From Algoriphagus boseongensis (GTDB lineage: Bacteria; Bacteroidota; Bacteroidia; Cytophagales; Cyclobacteriaceae), in assembly GCF_004362805.1 (NCBI RefSeq), contig NZ_SNYF01000008.1, positions 310,001 to 374,000 of the forward strand: a stretch of 64,000 bases of DNA. Direction: 5' to 3'. The notes under the pieces were generated by a model. The model saw only the letters and a list, made by a program, of their open reading frames with translations. It was not told where the DNA came from and did no database searches. How positions within the stretch are numbered: the stretch's first letter is position 1; the number at the start of each line of letters is the position of its first letter. A program made the position numbers and the translations under genes. Shown in pieces: positions 63,834-64,000 of the stretch.

Positions 63834-64000
63834 ATGATTAATAAACCTAAGGATTGGGTCTTTTCTGACCCGAGATTGAAAGAAATGAAGCAGGACTATG
63901 CTGCTTACTCAGAGGAGGATTTTAAAGTCTGGAAAATCCTTTTCGAAAGGCAAATGCCAAACCTTCCTAAGGCGGCATCTAAGGCCTATTTGGAGGGAGT
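63834..64000 (+). CDS. Phenylalanine 4-monooxygenase (aromatic amino acid hydroxylase), 3'-truncated by window end
   Basis: The first 55 codons are visible, from ATG 63834 (MINKPKDWVFSDPRL). The segment FKVWKILFERQMPNLPKAA followed by SKAYLEG matches the N-terminal helix region of bacterial pterin-dependent phenylalanine hydroxylases (V-W-x-x-L-F-x-R-Q...A-x-x-x-Y/F-L-x-G). The iron-binding His-His-Glu lies beyond the window. The enzyme converts phenylalanine to tyrosine. It sits 41 bp after an attenuator hairpin and follows the trp operon. Confidence 0.8.
   Translation, partial: MINKPKDWVFSDPRLKEMKQDYAAYSEEDFKVWKILFERQMPNLPKAASKAYLEG

Noticed and set aside
1..64000. CRISPR arrays, rRNA genes, prophage structural genes
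   Set aside because: No regularly spaced repeats, no rRNA-like sequence and no capsid, tail or terminase genes seen.

Overview
The window reads as a chromosome segment from a Bacteroidota bacterium, most likely order Cytophagales (Cyclobacteriaceae/Algoriphagus-like). The evidence is a PorV/PorQ-like protein with a PorU-like C25 sortase (type IX secretion), a DUF2027-Smr protein, a WbqC protein, PadR-PspC, promoters of the Bacteroidota -33 TTTG / -7 TAnnTTTG type, moderate AT richness and little Shine-Dalgarno use. This placement is inferred from gene content, not from a marker search.

Region 1 (1-11.2 kb) is the 3' part of a BREX-type phage-defence locus. It has a 5'-truncated superfamily-1 helicase, a 673-residue protein of unknown function, then pglZ and brxL. 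A 3.2 kb cassette of GYF_2/DUF805 membrane proteins lies between the unknown gene and pglZ. Directly upstream of the cassette is a 38-codon relic of a second pglZ start, so the site looks like a recombination scar. BrxL carries a C-terminal domain resembling the phospholipase-D-like MIT_C domain of eukaryotic MITD1 where a Lon-like protease domain would be expected. A decayed gene follows brxL.

Region 2 (11.1-18.2 kb) is accessory: a WYL regulator operon with two small coupled genes, several unrecognised proteins, a Tat-signal-like protein with a degenerate FtsZ/tubulin-like body, and a PD-(D/E)XK nuclease. It ends in a gap with a GC-rich palindrome and a gene fragment.

Region 3 (18.2-23.6 kb) is an integrative element on the minus strand: TOPRIM-AAA protein, CHC2-like primase piece, helix-turn-helix protein, two unknown cargo genes and a tyrosine recombinase. 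It abuts the 3' side of an intact tRNA-Ser(TGA).

Region 4 (23.8-55.6 kb) is housekeeping: sulfatase lipoprotein, YihY, thioesterase, MltG, NUDIX, Sua5/YrdC, WbqC, ClpC, MBL/beta-CASP nuclease, PspC with PadR, the T9SS pair, VTT protein, cystathionine gamma-synthase, Smr protein, photolyase, TamB, TsaD, SmpB, an NlpC/P60-like protein lacking its cysteine, and an HNH protein.

Region 5 (55.6-64 kb) is aromatic amino-acid metabolism. A complete trpEGDCFBA-DAHP synthase operon sits behind a leader peptide with three consecutive Trp codons and an attenuator hairpin. It is followed by a second, similarly built leader (Tyr/His/Phe-containing peptide, antiterminator, terminator) in front of a phenylalanine 4-hydroxylase gene cut by the window end. 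Two related inverted-repeat elements sit inside the trp operon.
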